From contig NZ_BCQA01000001.1 in the NCBI RefSeq assembly GCF_001748145.1, positions 4,552,501-4,616,500 of the forward strand: 64,000 nt of DNA, read 5' to 3'. The position numbers were made by a program, and so were the translations under genes. Position 1 is the first letter of the stretch. Every line of letters starts with the position of its first letter. This DNA comes from Bosea sp. BIWAKO-01 (lineage in GTDB: Bacteria; Pseudomonadota; Alphaproteobacteria; Rhizobiales; Beijerinckiaceae). The notes under the pieces are model-generated. The model was not told the DNA's origin. It saw only the letters and a list, made by a program, of their open reading frames with translations, and made no database searches. Shown here piece after piece: positions 26,160 through 35,833 of this stretch.

Positions 26160-27764
26160 ATGAAACGCCAGAATGTTCTCCTGATCGTCGTCGACCAATG
26201 GCGCGCCGATTTCATACCGCATCTGATGCGGGCGGAGGGGCGCGATCCCTTCCTGAAGACGCCCAATCTCGACCGCCTTTGCGCAGAGGGCGTCACCTTC
26301 CGAAACCATGTCACGGCCTGCGTGCCCTGCGGTCCGGCCCGCGCCAGCCTGCTCACCGGCCTCTACCTGATGAACCATCGTGCCGTGCAGAACACGGTGC
26401 CGCTCGACCAGCGCCATTTCAATCTCGGCAAGGCGCTGCGCGCCATCGGCTATGATCCTGCGCTGATCGGCTACACCACGACGACGCCCGACCCGCGTGC
26501 GACCTCGAAGAACGACCCGCGCTTTCTGGTGCTCGGCGACCTGATGGACGGTTTCCGTTCGGTCGGCGCCTTCGAGCCCAATATGGACGGCTATTTCGGC
26601 TGGGTGGCGCAGAACGGCTTCGAATTGCCGGAAAAGCGTGAGGATATCTGGCTGCCGGAGGGCGAGGACTCGGTGCCGGGTGCGACCGACAAGCCGTCGC
26701 GCATCCCCAAGGAGTTCTCCGACTCGACCTTCTTCACCGAGCGTGCGCTGACCTACCTCAAGGGGCGCGCCGGCCGGCCGTTCTTCCTGCATCTCGGCTA
26801 TTATCGCCCGCATCCGCCCTTCGTTGCGCCGGCGCCCTATCACGCGATGTACCGTCCGGAGGATATGCCCGGGCTGGTGCGGGCGGAATCGCCGGAGGCC
26901 GAGGCGGCTCAGCATCCGCTGACCAGGTTCTACATCGACTCGATCAAGCGCGGCTCCTTCTTTCACGGGGCGGAAGGCTCGGGCGCGACCTTGGACGAGG
27001 CCGAAATCCGCCAGATGCGGGCGACTTATTGCGGCCTGATCACCGAGATCGACGACTGCCTCGGCAGGGTCTTTGCCTATCTCGACGAGACCGGACAGTG
27101 GGACGACACGCTGATCGTCTTCACCAGCGATCATGGCGAGCAGCTCGGCGACCATCACCTGCTCGGCAAGATCGGCTTCAACGACGAGAGCTTCCGCATT
27201 CCGCTGGTGGTGAAGGACCCGCGCGGAGCGGACGAGCGCCGCGGTGCGATCGAGACTTCCTTCACCGAGAGTGTCGACGTGATGCCGACCATTCTCGACT
27301 GGCTCGGTGGCGAGGCGCCGCGTGCCTGCGACGGGCGCTCGGTGATGCCGTTCCTCAGCGAGGGGCGGCCGGGCGATTGGCGCAGCGAGCTGCACTACGA
27401 ATACGATTTCCGCGACGTGCACTACTCCCAGCCGGAGCAGGTGCTGGGCCTCCACATGGATCAGTCCAGCCTCTGCGTGATCCAGGACGAGCACTACAAA
27501 TACGTCCATTTCGCCGCGCTGCCGCCGCTCTTCTTCGACCTCGCCAAGGATCCGCACCAGTTCGTCAATCTGGCCGGGGAGCCGGCCTATGCCGCCCTGG
27601 TGCGCGACTATGCCCAGAAGGCGCTGTCCTGGCGGCTGATCCATGCCGATCGGACCCTGACCCATTTCCGCTCCGGCCCGCGCGGGCTCGAGGAGCGCGA
27701 TCCCAACGCCACCCCTTCAGGAGATGAACAATGGTCGGTTCCTTCACGCGTCGCAGCACAATAG
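26160..27764 (+). CDS. Phosphonate monoester hydrolase/phosphodiesterase (formylglycine type)
   Basis: A 534-residue alkaline-phosphatase-superfamily hydrolase close to the Rhizobium leguminosarum PMH. Counting from ATG 26160, the active-site set I recall for that enzyme falls at the same numbers: D12, C57 (in CGPAR, converted to formylglycine), N78, Y105, T107, H218, D324, H325 and K337. PMHs hydrolyse phosphonate monoesters and phosphodiesters and show weak sulfatase activity. No signal peptide is visible, so it is cytoplasmic and would act on imported substrate. Its 3' end overlaps the next gene by 34 bases. The residue match supports the start chosen. Confidence 0.92.
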   Translation: MKRQNVLLIVVDQWRADFIPHLMRAEGRDPFLKTPNLDRLCAEGVTFRNHVTACVPCGPARASLLTGLYLMNHRAVQNTVPLDQRHFNLGKALRAIGYDPALIGYTTTTPDPRATSKNDPRFLVLGDLMDGFRSVGAFEPNMDGYFGWVAQNGFELPEKREDIWLPEGEDSVPGATDKPSRIPKEFSDSTFFTERALTYLKGRAGRPFFLHLGYYRPHPPFVAPAPYHAMYRPEDMPGLVRAESPEAEAAQHPLTRFYIDSIKRGSFFHGAEGSGATLDEAEIRQMRATYCGLITEIDDCLGRVFAYLDETGQWDDTLIVFTSDHGEQLGDHHLLGKIGFNDESFRIPLVVKDPRGADERRGAIETSFTESVDVMPTILDWLGGEAPRACDGRSVMPFLSEGRPGDWRSELHYEYDFRDVHYSQPEQVLGLHMDQSSLCVIQDEHYKYVHFAALPPLFFDLAKDPHQFVNLAGEPAYAALVRDYAQKALSWRLIHADRTLTHFRSGPRGLEERDPNATPSGDEQWSVPSRVAAQ

Positions 27765-29368
27765 CGCTTGGCGGCTCGGCCCTCATTCTGCCGCGCTTTG
27801 CGATCGCACAGGCCGATAATCGGCCCTCGATCACCATCGCGGTGCAGAAGATCGCCAATTCCAACACGCTCGACGTGCTGCGCGAGCAGTCCAATGTCGG
27901 CGAGCGCGTCTTCTTCTCGTCGATCTGGGAGGGGCTGATCGGTCGCAACTGGCTCGGCAATCTCGAGACCGTTCCCGGTCTCGCCACCGAGTGGAAGCGC
28001 ATCGACGACAAGACTGTCGAACTCAAGCTGCGCCGCGGCGTGAAGTTCCACAATGGCGACGAGCTGACGGCGGAGGATGTCGCGTTCTCCTTCAGCAGGC
28101 AGCGCATGTTTGGCGACACGCAGCCGTCGCAGGGGAAGACGATCTCGGTCGACTTCGTCGTCGGTGGGGGCCGCGCCAACAAGGAACTGCCGGCGGAAGT
28201 GCCGGCGGTGGCGCGCCGCTCCTGGCCGGCTCTGCTCGGCATCGAGATCGTCGACAAATACACAGTGCGCTTCGTCAACGGCACGCCCGATGTGACGATG
28301 GAGGGCCGCATCTCGCGCTATGGCAGCGAGATCATGAACCGGCGCGCCTTCGAAGAGGCGAAGACCTATAGCGACTGGGCGACGAGGCCGGTCACGACTG
28401 GTCCCTACCGGATCGCCGAGTATCGTCCGGACGTCTCGCTGCTGCTCGAGGCCCATGACGAGTACTGGGGCGGCCGCCCGCCGCTGAAGCAGATCCGTTT
28501 CGTCGAGGTGCCGGAAACGGCGTCCCGCATCAACGGCCTGCTCTCGGGCCAGTACCAGTTCGCCTGCGACATCCCGCCGGACCAGATCTCCCAGATCGAG
28601 AAGAACCCGGCCTTCGAAGTGCAGGGCGGGACCATTCTCAATCACCGCCTGACGGTGTTCGACAAGAACCACGCGCAGCTGCAAAATCCGCTGGTTCGCC
28701 GCGCCATGACGCATTCGATCGACCGGCAGGCGATCGTCGACTCGCTCTGGGCCGGCCGTACCGTCGTGCCGAAGGGGCTGCAATGGCCCTATTATGGCGA
28801 GATGTTCCACGCCGATTGGGCGGTGCCGGCCTTCGATCTGAAGCTGGCGCGCGAGCTGGTCAAGCAGTCCGGCTACAAGGGCGATCCGATCCCCTATCGG
28901 CTGCTCAACAACTACTACACCAACCAGACTGCCACGGCGCAGGTTCTGGTCGAGATGTGGAAAGAGGCAGGGCTCAACGTCGAAATCCAGGTCAAGGAGA
29001 ACTGGCAGCAGATTCTCGAGCGCACGCCGACCCGGGCGGTGCGCGACTGGTCGAATTCGGCGCCGTTCAATGATCCCGTCTCCTCGATCGTCGCCCAGCA
29101 CGGCCCCAACGGCCAGCAGCAGCAGGCCGGCGAATGGCGCAATGACGAGATGAACACGCTTTCGGTCGAGCTCGAAACATCGACCGACCGCGCCCGCCGC
29201 AAGGCCGCGTTCCGCCGCATGCTGGAAATCGCCGAGCGCGAGGACCCGGCCTATACTGTGCTCCACCAGAACGCGACCTTCACGGCCAAGCCCAAGGCGC
29301 TCGGCTGGAAGGCCTCGCCGGCCTTCGCCATGGATTTCCGCGCCGAGAACTGGGGCGGCCGGAGCTGA
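27731..29368 (+). CDS. Peptide-type ABC transporter binding protein, copy 1
   Basis: A 545-residue family 5 (DppA/OppA-like) periplasmic protein. The N-terminus (MVGSFTRRSTIALGGSALILPRFAIAQ) resembles a Tat-type signal with R-R. Core motifs are SVKFHNGDELTAEDVAFSF-like (GVKFHNGDELTAEDV), VTTGPYRIAEY and MTHSIDRQAIVDSLW. It overlaps the PMH gene by 34 bases in another frame, indicating translational coupling. It is nearly colinear with copy 2 at 29440. Its likely ligand is an organophosphorus ester, given the flanking hydrolases; that is inference. Confidence 0.93.
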   Translation: MVGSFTRRSTIALGGSALILPRFAIAQADNRPSITIAVQKIANSNTLDVLREQSNVGERVFFSSIWEGLIGRNWLGNLETVPGLATEWKRIDDKTVELKLRRGVKFHNGDELTAEDVAFSFSRQRMFGDTQPSQGKTISVDFVVGGGRANKELPAEVPAVARRSWPALLGIEIVDKYTVRFVNGTPDVTMEGRISRYGSEIMNRRAFEEAKTYSDWATRPVTTGPYRIAEYRPDVSLLLEAHDEYWGGRPPLKQIRFVEVPETASRINGLLSGQYQFACDIPPDQISQIEKNPAFEVQGGTILNHRLTVFDKNHAQLQNPLVRRAMTHSIDRQAIVDSLWAGRTVVPKGLQWPYYGEMFHADWAVPAFDLKLARELVKQSGYKGDPIPYRLLNNYYTNQTATAQVLVEMWKEAGLNVEIQVKENWQQILERTPTRAVRDWSNSAPFNDPVSSIVAQHGPNGQQQQAGEWRNDEMNTLSVELETSTDRARRKAAFRRMLEIAEREDPAYTVLHQNATFTAKPKALGWKASPAFAMDFRAENWGGRS

Positions 29369-29382
29369 ACGCAGTTCGATCG

Positions 29383-29414
29383 CGGCGCGCCCCGAAAGGG
29401 CGCGCCGTTTTCTG
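29383..29414 (+). terminator. Strong intrinsic terminator or attenuator between the two binding-protein genes
   Basis: A perfect 10-bp stem, CGGCGCGCCC (29383-29392) with GGGCGCGCCG (29398-29407), has a five-base loop and is followed by TTTTCTGTTT. It lies 14 bases after the stop of copy 1 and 25 bases before the start of copy 2. It should reduce transcription into the rest of the operon or protect the upstream mRNA end. Confidence 0.8.
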
Positions 29415-29439
29415 TTTCCGATGACTTCTGGAGGGTTCC

Positions 29440-31077
29440 TTGACCCATCTGACACGCCGCCATGCGCTTGGCCTCGGCGCGGCCTCGACCGGTGCCCTGA
29501 TCCTGCCGCGCTTCGCGATCGCCCAGGCTGACAATCGGCCCTCGATCACCATCGCGGTCCAGAAGATCGCCAATTCCAACACGTTGGAAACGCTGCGCGA
29601 GCAGTCCAATGTCGGCACGCGTACCTTTTACAGCTATGCCGAGAGCCTGATCGATACCGACTGGGGCGGCGACCTGTCGCTCCGGCCGGGCCTCGCCACG
29701 GCCTGGCGCCGCATCGACGACCGCACTGTCGAGCTGACACTGCGCCAGGGCGTCAAGTTTCATAACGGCGAGACCATGACCGCCGAGGACGTCGCCTTCT
29801 CCTTCGGCACCGAGCGGATGTGGGGCGGAGCGGGGCAGGCGGGCTCGGCAGGGTTGTTTGGTTCCGTGACCGCAGGCGCCGCCGGCAAGCAGCCGCCCGC
29901 CGAGGTGGTGGCCGTAGCCAAGCGAGCCTTCCCCGGTTTCGAGAAGATCGAGATCGTCGATCCGCGGACGGTTCGCTTCGTCAACAAGACGCCGGATGTG
30001 ACGCTTGAAGGTCGCATCTCGCGCAATGTCGGCATCATCGTCTCGCGCAAGGCCTTCGCCGAAGCAGCAAGCTGGCTCGACTGGGCGCGCAAGCCCGTCG
30101 GCACGGGCCCCTATGGGATCGCCGAGTTCAAACCCGACCAGTCGCTGACGCTCGTCGCGCATGACGACTACTGGGGCGGCCGGCCGCCGCTGCGGCAGAT
30201 CCGCTTCGTGGAGGTGCCGGAGACGGCGTCCCGCATCAACGGCCTGCGTTCGGGCGAGTATGATTTTGCCTGCGATATCCCGCCTGACCAGATCAGCGAG
30301 ATCGAGAAGAACCCGCGTCATGAGGTGCTCGGTGGCCTGATCACCAATCACCGCCTGACGACCTTCGACAAGACCCACCCCCAGCTCGAGAACCCGCTGG
30401 TGCGCCGGGCCATGACCCATGCCATCGACCGCCAGACCATCGTCGATGCGCTCTGGGGCGGGCGCACCCGGGTACCCAAGGGGCTGCAATGGGAGTTCTA
30501 CGGCGACATGTTCATCGAGGATTGGGCGGTGCCGGCCTTCGATCCCAAGCTCGCCCGCGAACTGGTTAAGCAGTCGGGCTACAAGGGCGACACGATTCCT
30601 TATCGACTACTCAACAACTACTATACCGGCCAGGTTTCGACGGCGCAGGTGCTGATCGAGAGCTGGCGCGAGATCGGCCTGAACGTCGAGATCGAAAGCA
30701 AGGAGAACTTCCCGCAGGTTCTCGCCAAGGGGCCGACGCGGGCGGTGCGCGACTGGTCGAACAGCGCCGCCTTCAACGATCCTGTCGCCTCGATCACTGC
30801 ACAGCACGGCCCGACCGGCCAGCAATGGCAGATCGGCGAATGGCGCAATGACGAGATGGGCAAGCTTTCCGACGAGCTTGAAACCTCGACTGATCGCGCC
30901 AGGCGCAAGGCGATGTTCCGACGCATCCTGGAAATCTGCGAGCGCGAGGACCCCGCCTATACGGTGCTGCACCAGACCGCGAATTTCACGGCGAAGCGCC
31001 GGGATATCCAGTGGAAGGCGGCGCAGTCCTTCGTCATGGATTTCAGTGCGCGCAACTGGGGCGGGTTCCGCTCGTGA
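29440..31077 (+). CDS. Peptide-type ABC transporter binding protein, copy 2
   Basis: A 545-residue family 5 binding protein, the same length as copy 1. Both share blocks such as RPSITIAVQKIANSNTL, FVEVPETASRINGL and SGYKGD.IPYRLLNNYYT, so this is a tandem duplication. The start is TTG at 29440, preceded by CTGGAGGG at ideal spacing. The N-terminus (MTHLTRRHALGLGAASTGALILPRFAIAQ) is Tat-like. The stop overlaps the ATPase start by four bases (GTGA). The divergence in mid-domain suggests altered ligand range. Confidence 0.93.
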   Translation: MTHLTRRHALGLGAASTGALILPRFAIAQADNRPSITIAVQKIANSNTLETLREQSNVGTRTFYSYAESLIDTDWGGDLSLRPGLATAWRRIDDRTVELTLRQGVKFHNGETMTAEDVAFSFGTERMWGGAGQAGSAGLFGSVTAGAAGKQPPAEVVAVAKRAFPGFEKIEIVDPRTVRFVNKTPDVTLEGRISRNVGIIVSRKAFAEAASWLDWARKPVGTGPYGIAEFKPDQSLTLVAHDDYWGGRPPLRQIRFVEVPETASRINGLRSGEYDFACDIPPDQISEIEKNPRHEVLGGLITNHRLTTFDKTHPQLENPLVRRAMTHAIDRQTIVDALWGGRTRVPKGLQWEFYGDMFIEDWAVPAFDPKLARELVKQSGYKGDTIPYRLLNNYYTGQVSTAQVLIESWREIGLNVEIESKENFPQVLAKGPTRAVRDWSNSAAFNDPVASITAQHGPTGQQWQIGEWRNDEMGKLSDELETSTDRARRKAMFRRILEICEREDPAYTVLHQTANFTAKRRDIQWKAAQSFVMDFSARNWGGFRS

Positions 31078-32093
31078 GCGCCATGTTGGACAGGTTCGGC
31101 AGCGTCGCCGACCCGCTGGTCGAGATCAACGGACTGACGGTCGCCTTCGACGGCGTGAAGGTGTTGCACGGCATCGATCTCTCGGTCGCTCGCGGCGAGG
31201 CGGTCGGCCTGGTCGGCGAGTCCGGCTGCGGCAAATCGGTGACCTGGCTGGCCGCTCTCGGCCTCCTGCCGAAGAAGGCGAGCGTCTCCGGCAATGTCAG
31301 GCTGGGCAGCACGGAGCTGATCGACGCCGAACCGAACGTGCTGGACACGGTGCGTGGTGGGCGCATTGCCATGATCTTCCAGGATCCGGCGAGCGCGCTC
31401 AATCCCGTTCTTCGCCTCGGCAAGCAGGTGGGCGAGGCCCTGGCGCTGCATGGCGGCCTCTCCGGGGCGGCGATCAAGGCGGAGGCGAGACGCCTGTTCG
31501 ATCTCGTCGGGATTCCGGACGCGGCGCGCCGGCTCGATGCCTTCCCGCATGAGCTCTCGGGGGGGCAGAATCAGCGCGTGATGATTGCCATGGCGCTCGC
31601 CGGCAAACCCGATCTGCTCGTGGCGGATGAGCCGACCACGGCGCTCGATGCCACCATCCAGGCGCAGATCCTCGAGCTGTTGACCAAGATCCGGCGCGAG
31701 ACCGACATGGCGCTGGTGCTGATCAGCCATGATCTCGGCGTGATATCGCAGACCTGCGACCGGGTCTGCGTGATGTATGCCGGGCGGATCATCGAGACTG
31801 CCGAGGCTCAGTCGCTGTTCGACGAGCCGCTGCATCCTTACACGCAGGGCTTGATCGCCGCACTGCCGCCGCTGGAAGGCGTGCGCCGCAGGCTCGACCC
31901 GATCGAAGGCAATGTGCCCGAGCCCTGGAACCTGCCACCCGGCTGCGCCTTCGCGCCACGCTGCCCGCGACGGGGGGAGGCCTGCGATGCTGGCGTGCCG
32001 CCCCTGGCATGGAAGGCGCCGGGACGCTTTGCGGCCTGCATCAAGGCGCTTCAGGCCGAACCGGTGCGCCCGCGGGAGCCGGTTTACGCATGA
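31074..32093 (+). CDS. Peptide-type ABC transporter ATP-binding protein, DppD type
   Basis: A 339-residue ATPase with Walker [10 protein letters not shown], signature LSGGQNQR, Walker [13 protein letters not shown], and the C-terminal oligopeptide-transporter extension with cysteines ([15 protein letters not shown]) that in the family binds an iron-sulfur cluster. I chose the GTG at 31074, which overlaps the binding-protein stop; ATG 31083 is an alternative. It pairs with the DppF-type ATPase at 32090, overlapping its start by four bases. Confidence 0.94.
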   Translation: MSAMLDRFGSVADPLVEINGLTVAFDGVKVLHGIDLSVARGEAVGLVGESGCGKSVTWLAALGLLPKKASVSGNVRLGSTELIDAEPNVLDTVRGGRIAMIFQDPASALNPVLRLGKQVGEALALHGGLSGAAIKAEARRLFDLVGIPDAARRLDAFPHELSGGQNQRVMIAMALAGKPDLLVADEPTTALDATIQAQILELLTKIRRETDMALVLISHDLGVISQTCDRVCVMYAGRIIETAEAQSLFDEPLHPYTQGLIAALPPLEGVRRRLDPIEGNVPEPWNLPPGCAFAPRCPRRGEACDAGVPPLAWKAPGRFAACIKALQAEPVRPREPVYA

Positions 32094-33082
32094 GCGCTCC
32101 CTTGCTTCAGACGCGCAATGTCACGCGCTGCTACGGCATGCGCAAAGGCCTGCTTGGCCGCTCCGTCGAGGTGCGCGCCGTCGATGGCGTCTCGCTGACG
32201 GTCGAACGCGGCCGGACACTTGGCCTCGTCGGCGAATCCGGCTCCGGTAAATCAACCACGGGCAGGCTCGCACTCGGGCTTGAGATGCCGGATGCGGGGG
32301 ATGTTCTGTTCAACGGCGCTCCCATGCCGGCGACCGACACCTTGGCCTGGCGCCAGATGCGCGCGCGCATGCAGATGATCTACCAGGATCCGCTGGGCGC
32401 GCTCGACCGGCGCCTCCAGATCGTCGAACAGGTGCGCGAGCCCTTCGACGTGCATGGGTTCGGCGAGCCGAAGGAGCGTGAGGCGCTGGCTTTCGCGTTG
32501 CTGCAATCAGTCGGCCTGCGCGCCGACCAGGGCCGGCGCTACCCGCATGAACTCTCCGGCGGACAACGCCAGCGCGCCGTGATCGCGCGCGCGCTCGCCA
32601 CCAAGCCCGACCTCCTGGTCTGCGATGAGCCGGTCTCGGCGCTCGACGTCTCGATTCAGGCGCAGGTGATCAATCTCCTGGTCGATATCCAGGAGGAACT
32701 CGGCCTCGGTCTGCTCTTCATCAGCCATGATCTCAAGGTGATCAGGCAGGTCAGCCATCGCGTCGCGGTGATGTATCTCGGCCGGATCGTCGAAGAGGGA
32801 GAGGCCGATCTGCTGCTCTCCAATCCGGCGCATCCCTATACGGAGGCACTCGTCTCGGCCGCACCGGTGCCGGGCCGCCGCGCACGCCCCCGGATCGTTC
32901 TGCAGGGCGACCCGCCGAACCCGGCGGCGCGCCCCTCCGGATGCGCCTTCCATCCCCGCTGCCATGCGGCGCGCGAGCGCTGCATGGTCGAGAGCCCGTT
33001 GCTGAAGCCGATGCCGGATGGCCGGCTTGCTGCCTGCCATGTTGCCCATGACCAGGCCAATTTCCTGAAGGCTGCGAGCTGA
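32090..33082 (+). CDS. Peptide-type ABC transporter ATP-binding protein, DppF type
   Basis: A 330-residue ATPase with Walker [10 protein letters not shown], signature LSGGQRQR, Walker [13 protein letters not shown], and the C-terminal cysteine motif GCAFHPRCHAARERC. The ATG at 32090 overlaps the DppD-type stop (ATGA). Its own stop overlaps the permease start by one base. It forms the heterodimeric motor with the protein at 31074. Confidence 0.94.
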   Translation: MSAPLLQTRNVTRCYGMRKGLLGRSVEVRAVDGVSLTVERGRTLGLVGESGSGKSTTGRLALGLEMPDAGDVLFNGAPMPATDTLAWRQMRARMQMIYQDPLGALDRRLQIVEQVREPFDVHGFGEPKEREALAFALLQSVGLRADQGRRYPHELSGGQRQRAVIARALATKPDLLVCDEPVSALDVSIQAQVINLLVDIQEELGLGLLFISHDLKVIRQVSHRVAVMYLGRIVEEGEADLLLSNPAHPYTEALVSAAPVPGRRARPRIVLQGDPPNPAARPSGCAFHPRCHAARERCMVESPLLKPMPDGRLAACHVAHDQANFLKAAS

Positions 33083-34017
33083 TGCTGCGTTTCTTCTTTC
33101 TGCGTCTCGGGCGCGCGGCGCTGACTGTCGCCCTCGTCGTGACCTTCGCCTTCGTGGTGCTGAGACTTTCCGGCGATCCGGCTCTGATCATCATGAGCGT
33201 GGATGCTCCGCCTGAGGCCATCGCCGCCTTCCGCAAGGCCTGGGGCCTCGATGATCCGATCTGGCTGCAATATCTCCGCTATTTCTCGGCGATCGGGCAG
33301 GGCGAGCTTGGCCAGTCGATGCGCGACGGTCGGCCGGCTCTCGAACTCGTCGCCGAACGCATCCCGGCCACGCTGGCGCTGACCCTGCCGGCGCTGGCCC
33401 TCAAGCTCGGCATCGGCATCCCTGCCGGCATTTATGCCTCCCTGCACCGCGACAGCCTGATCGACCGCATCGTCATGGTCACGGCAGTCGCTGGCTTCAC
33501 AGTGCCGAGCTTCGTGCTCGGCCTGGTCCTGGTGCTGATCTTCTCGGTCCAGCTCGGCTGGCTGCCCTCCGGCGGCCAGGAGAGCTGGCGCCACGCCATC
33601 CTGCCGGTGCTGACGCTCGGTATCGGCGGCGCGGCAGTCCTTGCCCGCTTCACCCGCAGCGCCATGCTCGAGGTGCTCGGCCAATCCTATATCCGTACGG
33701 CCAGCGCCAAGGGCGTGCCGTGGCCGGCCGTGGTGCGCGGCCACGCGCTGCCCAATGCGGCAGTCCCGACGGTCACCATCGTCGGCTTCATGGTCGGCAG
33801 CCTGATCGCCGGCGCGGTGGTGGTCGAGAGCGTGTTCTCCTGGCCGGGCGTCGGGCGGCTGCTGGTGGTGTCGGTCGCCAATCGCGATCTTGCCATCGTG
33901 CAGTGCATCCTCCTCCTGGTCGCAATCACCATGGTCAGCGCCAATCTGATCGTCGATCTGCTTTACGGCGTGCTCGATCCACGCCTGCGCAGCGGCGCCA
34001 AGGCGGGAGCGCATTGA
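33082..34017 (+). CDS. Peptide-type ABC transporter permease, DppB type
   Basis: A 311-residue inner-membrane permease with the typical N-terminus (FFFLRLGRAALTVALVVTFAFVVLRLSGDPA) and about six helices. The EAA-type loop is YIRTASAKGVPWPAVVRGHALPNA, and the C-terminal motif is NLIVDLLYGVLDPRLR. It sits one base past the ATPase stop and two bases before the DppC-type gene. Confidence 0.94.
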   Translation: MLRFFFLRLGRAALTVALVVTFAFVVLRLSGDPALIIMSVDAPPEAIAAFRKAWGLDDPIWLQYLRYFSAIGQGELGQSMRDGRPALELVAERIPATLALTLPALALKLGIGIPAGIYASLHRDSLIDRIVMVTAVAGFTVPSFVLGLVLVLIFSVQLGWLPSGGQESWRHAILPVLTLGIGGAAVLARFTRSAMLEVLGQSYIRTASAKGVPWPAVVRGHALPNAAVPTVTIVGFMVGSLIAGAVVVESVFSWPGVGRLLVVSVANRDLAIVQCILLLVAITMVSANLIVDLLYGVLDPRLRSGAKAGAH

Positions 34018-34018
34018 G

Positions 34019-34894
34019 ATGGCCGATATCACAGCCGTCGGCGCCACCCCTGCCTCCGTCGACAAGGCTGCTCCGCAGCGGAAGAGCCGCATCCCGCTGC
34101 TGGTCTGGTTCGGGCTGATCTGGATCGGCTTCATCCTGATCGTGGCGCTGACGGCGGACTGGATCACGCCCTATCGCTTCACGGCCTACGACCTGCGCAA
34201 TCGGCTTTCGCCGCCCGGCCATGTGCTGCACTGGCTCGGCACGGACGAACTCGGCCGCGATGTGCTCTCGCGCCTGATCGTTTCGATCCGCATCTCGCTG
34301 CTGGTCGCCTTCGGTGCGACCGTGATCTCGGCGGTGTTCGGCACGGTGATGGGCTTTCTCGCTGCGCATTTCCGCGGCTGGGTCGAGCAGTTCGTGCTGA
34401 TGCTGGCCGATTTCCAGGCAGCCATGCCTTTCCTGATCCTGGCGCTCTCGGTGCTTGCCTTCTTCGGCAATGCGCTGCCGCTCTTCATCGGGCTGATGGG
34501 GCTCTATGGCTGGGAGCGCTATGCCCGTATCTCGCGCGGCCTGGCGATCTCGGCAGGCGCGCAGGGCTATGCCGGGGCGGTACGCCAGATCGGGGCAAGC
34601 CCAGCGCGCGTCTACCTGCGCCATATCCTGCCGAACATCGCCTCGACGCTGATCGTCTCGATGACGCTGACCTTTCCCGAAGTCATCCTGCTCGAGAGCG
34701 GGTTGTCCTTTCTGGGGCTCGGTGTTCAGCCACCGATGACGAGCCTCGGCAACATGGTCGGCTATGGTCGCGAATATCTGACCCGTGCCCCCTGGATCAT
34801 GCTCGCGCCAGCCGGCACCATCGTGTTGACGACGCTGGCGGTGAGTCTCGTCGGCGACTGGCTGCGCGACCGGCTCGATCCGACCCTGCGCTGA
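34019..34894 (+). CDS. Peptide-type ABC transporter permease, DppC type
   Basis: A 291-residue permease with the signature HWLGTDELGRDVLSRLIVSIRISL, about six helices and the EAA-type loop GYAGAVRQIGASPARVYLRHILPN. The C-terminus ends GDWLRDRLDPTLR. With the DppB-type partner it completes a full importer (two binding proteins, two permeases, two ATPases). The following gene starts 15 bases later with GGAGAG upstream. Confidence 0.94.
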   Translation: MADITAVGATPASVDKAAPQRKSRIPLLVWFGLIWIGFILIVALTADWITPYRFTAYDLRNRLSPPGHVLHWLGTDELGRDVLSRLIVSIRISLLVAFGATVISAVFGTVMGFLAAHFRGWVEQFVLMLADFQAAMPFLILALSVLAFFGNALPLFIGLMGLYGWERYARISRGLAISAGAQGYAGAVRQIGASPARVYLRHILPNIASTLIVSMTLTFPEVILLESGLSFLGLGVQPPMTSLGNMVGYGREYLTRAPWIMLAPAGTIVLTTLAVSLVGDWLRDRLDPTLR

Positions 34895-34909
34895 TCCTGG
34901 AGAGACAAC

Positions 34910-35833
34910 ATGCATTCCAATGGCGTCCGCGGTTTCGGCATCACGGCTCCGCGCCCGAAGAGCGACCTTTCCGATTTCGCCGCGATCCTCGACAAGATCG
35001 AGACGCTCGGTGTCGAGTCCACGGAGTTGCCGATCTTCGACATGGACCTGATCATCGGGGGGCGCATCCGCCGTCCGCATCTCGATCTGCTCAAGCGGGC
35101 CTGTTCCGGGCGCAAGCTCGCCTATTCCGCGCATGGTCCGTTGGCGATCAATTTCTTCGACGATCCCGCGCGGCTGCCGCGCCATTTCGAGGTGCTCAAG
35201 GCCTCGCTCGAGGTCGCAGCCGAGGTTGGCGCCGTGCATTACGTCATGCATTCCGGCGTCATGCCGGCCCAGCCCGGCGAGGTGGTCGAGGCTGCCTATG
35301 ATCGCCAGCGCGAATGGCTGTCGAGGGCCGGGGATGTGGCGCGCGAGTTCGGGTTGCTGCTTTGCGTCGAGACCATGTTCGGCGGCCACCATGGCAGGAT
35401 GCATGCCTCGATGCCGTCGCGGCTCGCCGAGGAACTCACAAAGATCGGCCATTCCCATGTCTGGGCGACGCTCGACTTCAGCCATTCCTATTTGCGCACG
35501 GGCTATTTCGGCGGCGACTATCTCTCAGAGATCAAGGCGCTTGCCCCTCTCGCCAAGCATCTGCATGTGCACGACTCCTTCGGCCGGGCTGACGCGATCG
35601 AGACCTACAGCCTGAGCGAGAAGCTCGCCTTCGGACATGGTGACCTGCACCTGCCGGTCGGTTGGGGCGATATTCCCTGGCAGGAGCTGATGGAGGCCTG
35701 TGTCTTCCCGGACGGCGTCCTCTTCAACATCGAGCTCAATCCTCGCTTCTGGTACGCGGCCGATGAGTGCGTGGCTGCAACACGGGCGCTTGCGGTGCAG
35801 GCGCTGACCAGTGGCCTGAGGAAGAGCGCATGA
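34910..35833 (+). CDS. Sugar phosphate isomerase/epimerase, xylose-isomerase-like TIM barrel
   Basis: A 307-residue AP-endonuclease-2-like TIM barrel. Likely metal ligands are E in LLLCVETMFGG, D and H in ATLDFSHSY, H in LHVHDSFGR, and E in LFNIELNPR. The family isomerises or epimerises sugars and polyol phosphates. The gene overlaps the next hydrolase by four bases (ATGA). Here it may process the alcohol moiety released from an imported phospho- or phosphonate ester. Confidence 0.85.
   Translation: MHSNGVRGFGITAPRPKSDLSDFAAILDKIETLGVESTELPIFDMDLIIGGRIRRPHLDLLKRACSGRKLAYSAHGPLAINFFDDPARLPRHFEVLKASLEVAAEVGAVHYVMHSGVMPAQPGEVVEAAYDRQREWLSRAGDVAREFGLLLCVETMFGGHHGRMHASMPSRLAEELTKIGHSHVWATLDFSHSYLRTGYFGGDYLSEIKALAPLAKHLHVHDSFGRADAIETYSLSEKLAFGHGDLHLPVGWGDIPWQELMEACVFPDGVLFNIELNPRFWYAADECVAATRALAVQALTSGLRKSA

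Noticed and set aside
25844..26455. A 203-codon plus-strand frame starting in the intergenic gap.
   Set aside because: It overlaps the start of the PMH in another frame, and its product is Arg/Pro/Ser-rich without homology-like features.
26091..29455. Long minus-strand frames (524 and 615 codons) opposite the PMH and first binding protein.
   Set aside because: Both are shadows of the sense genes; residue-level conservation is on the plus strand.
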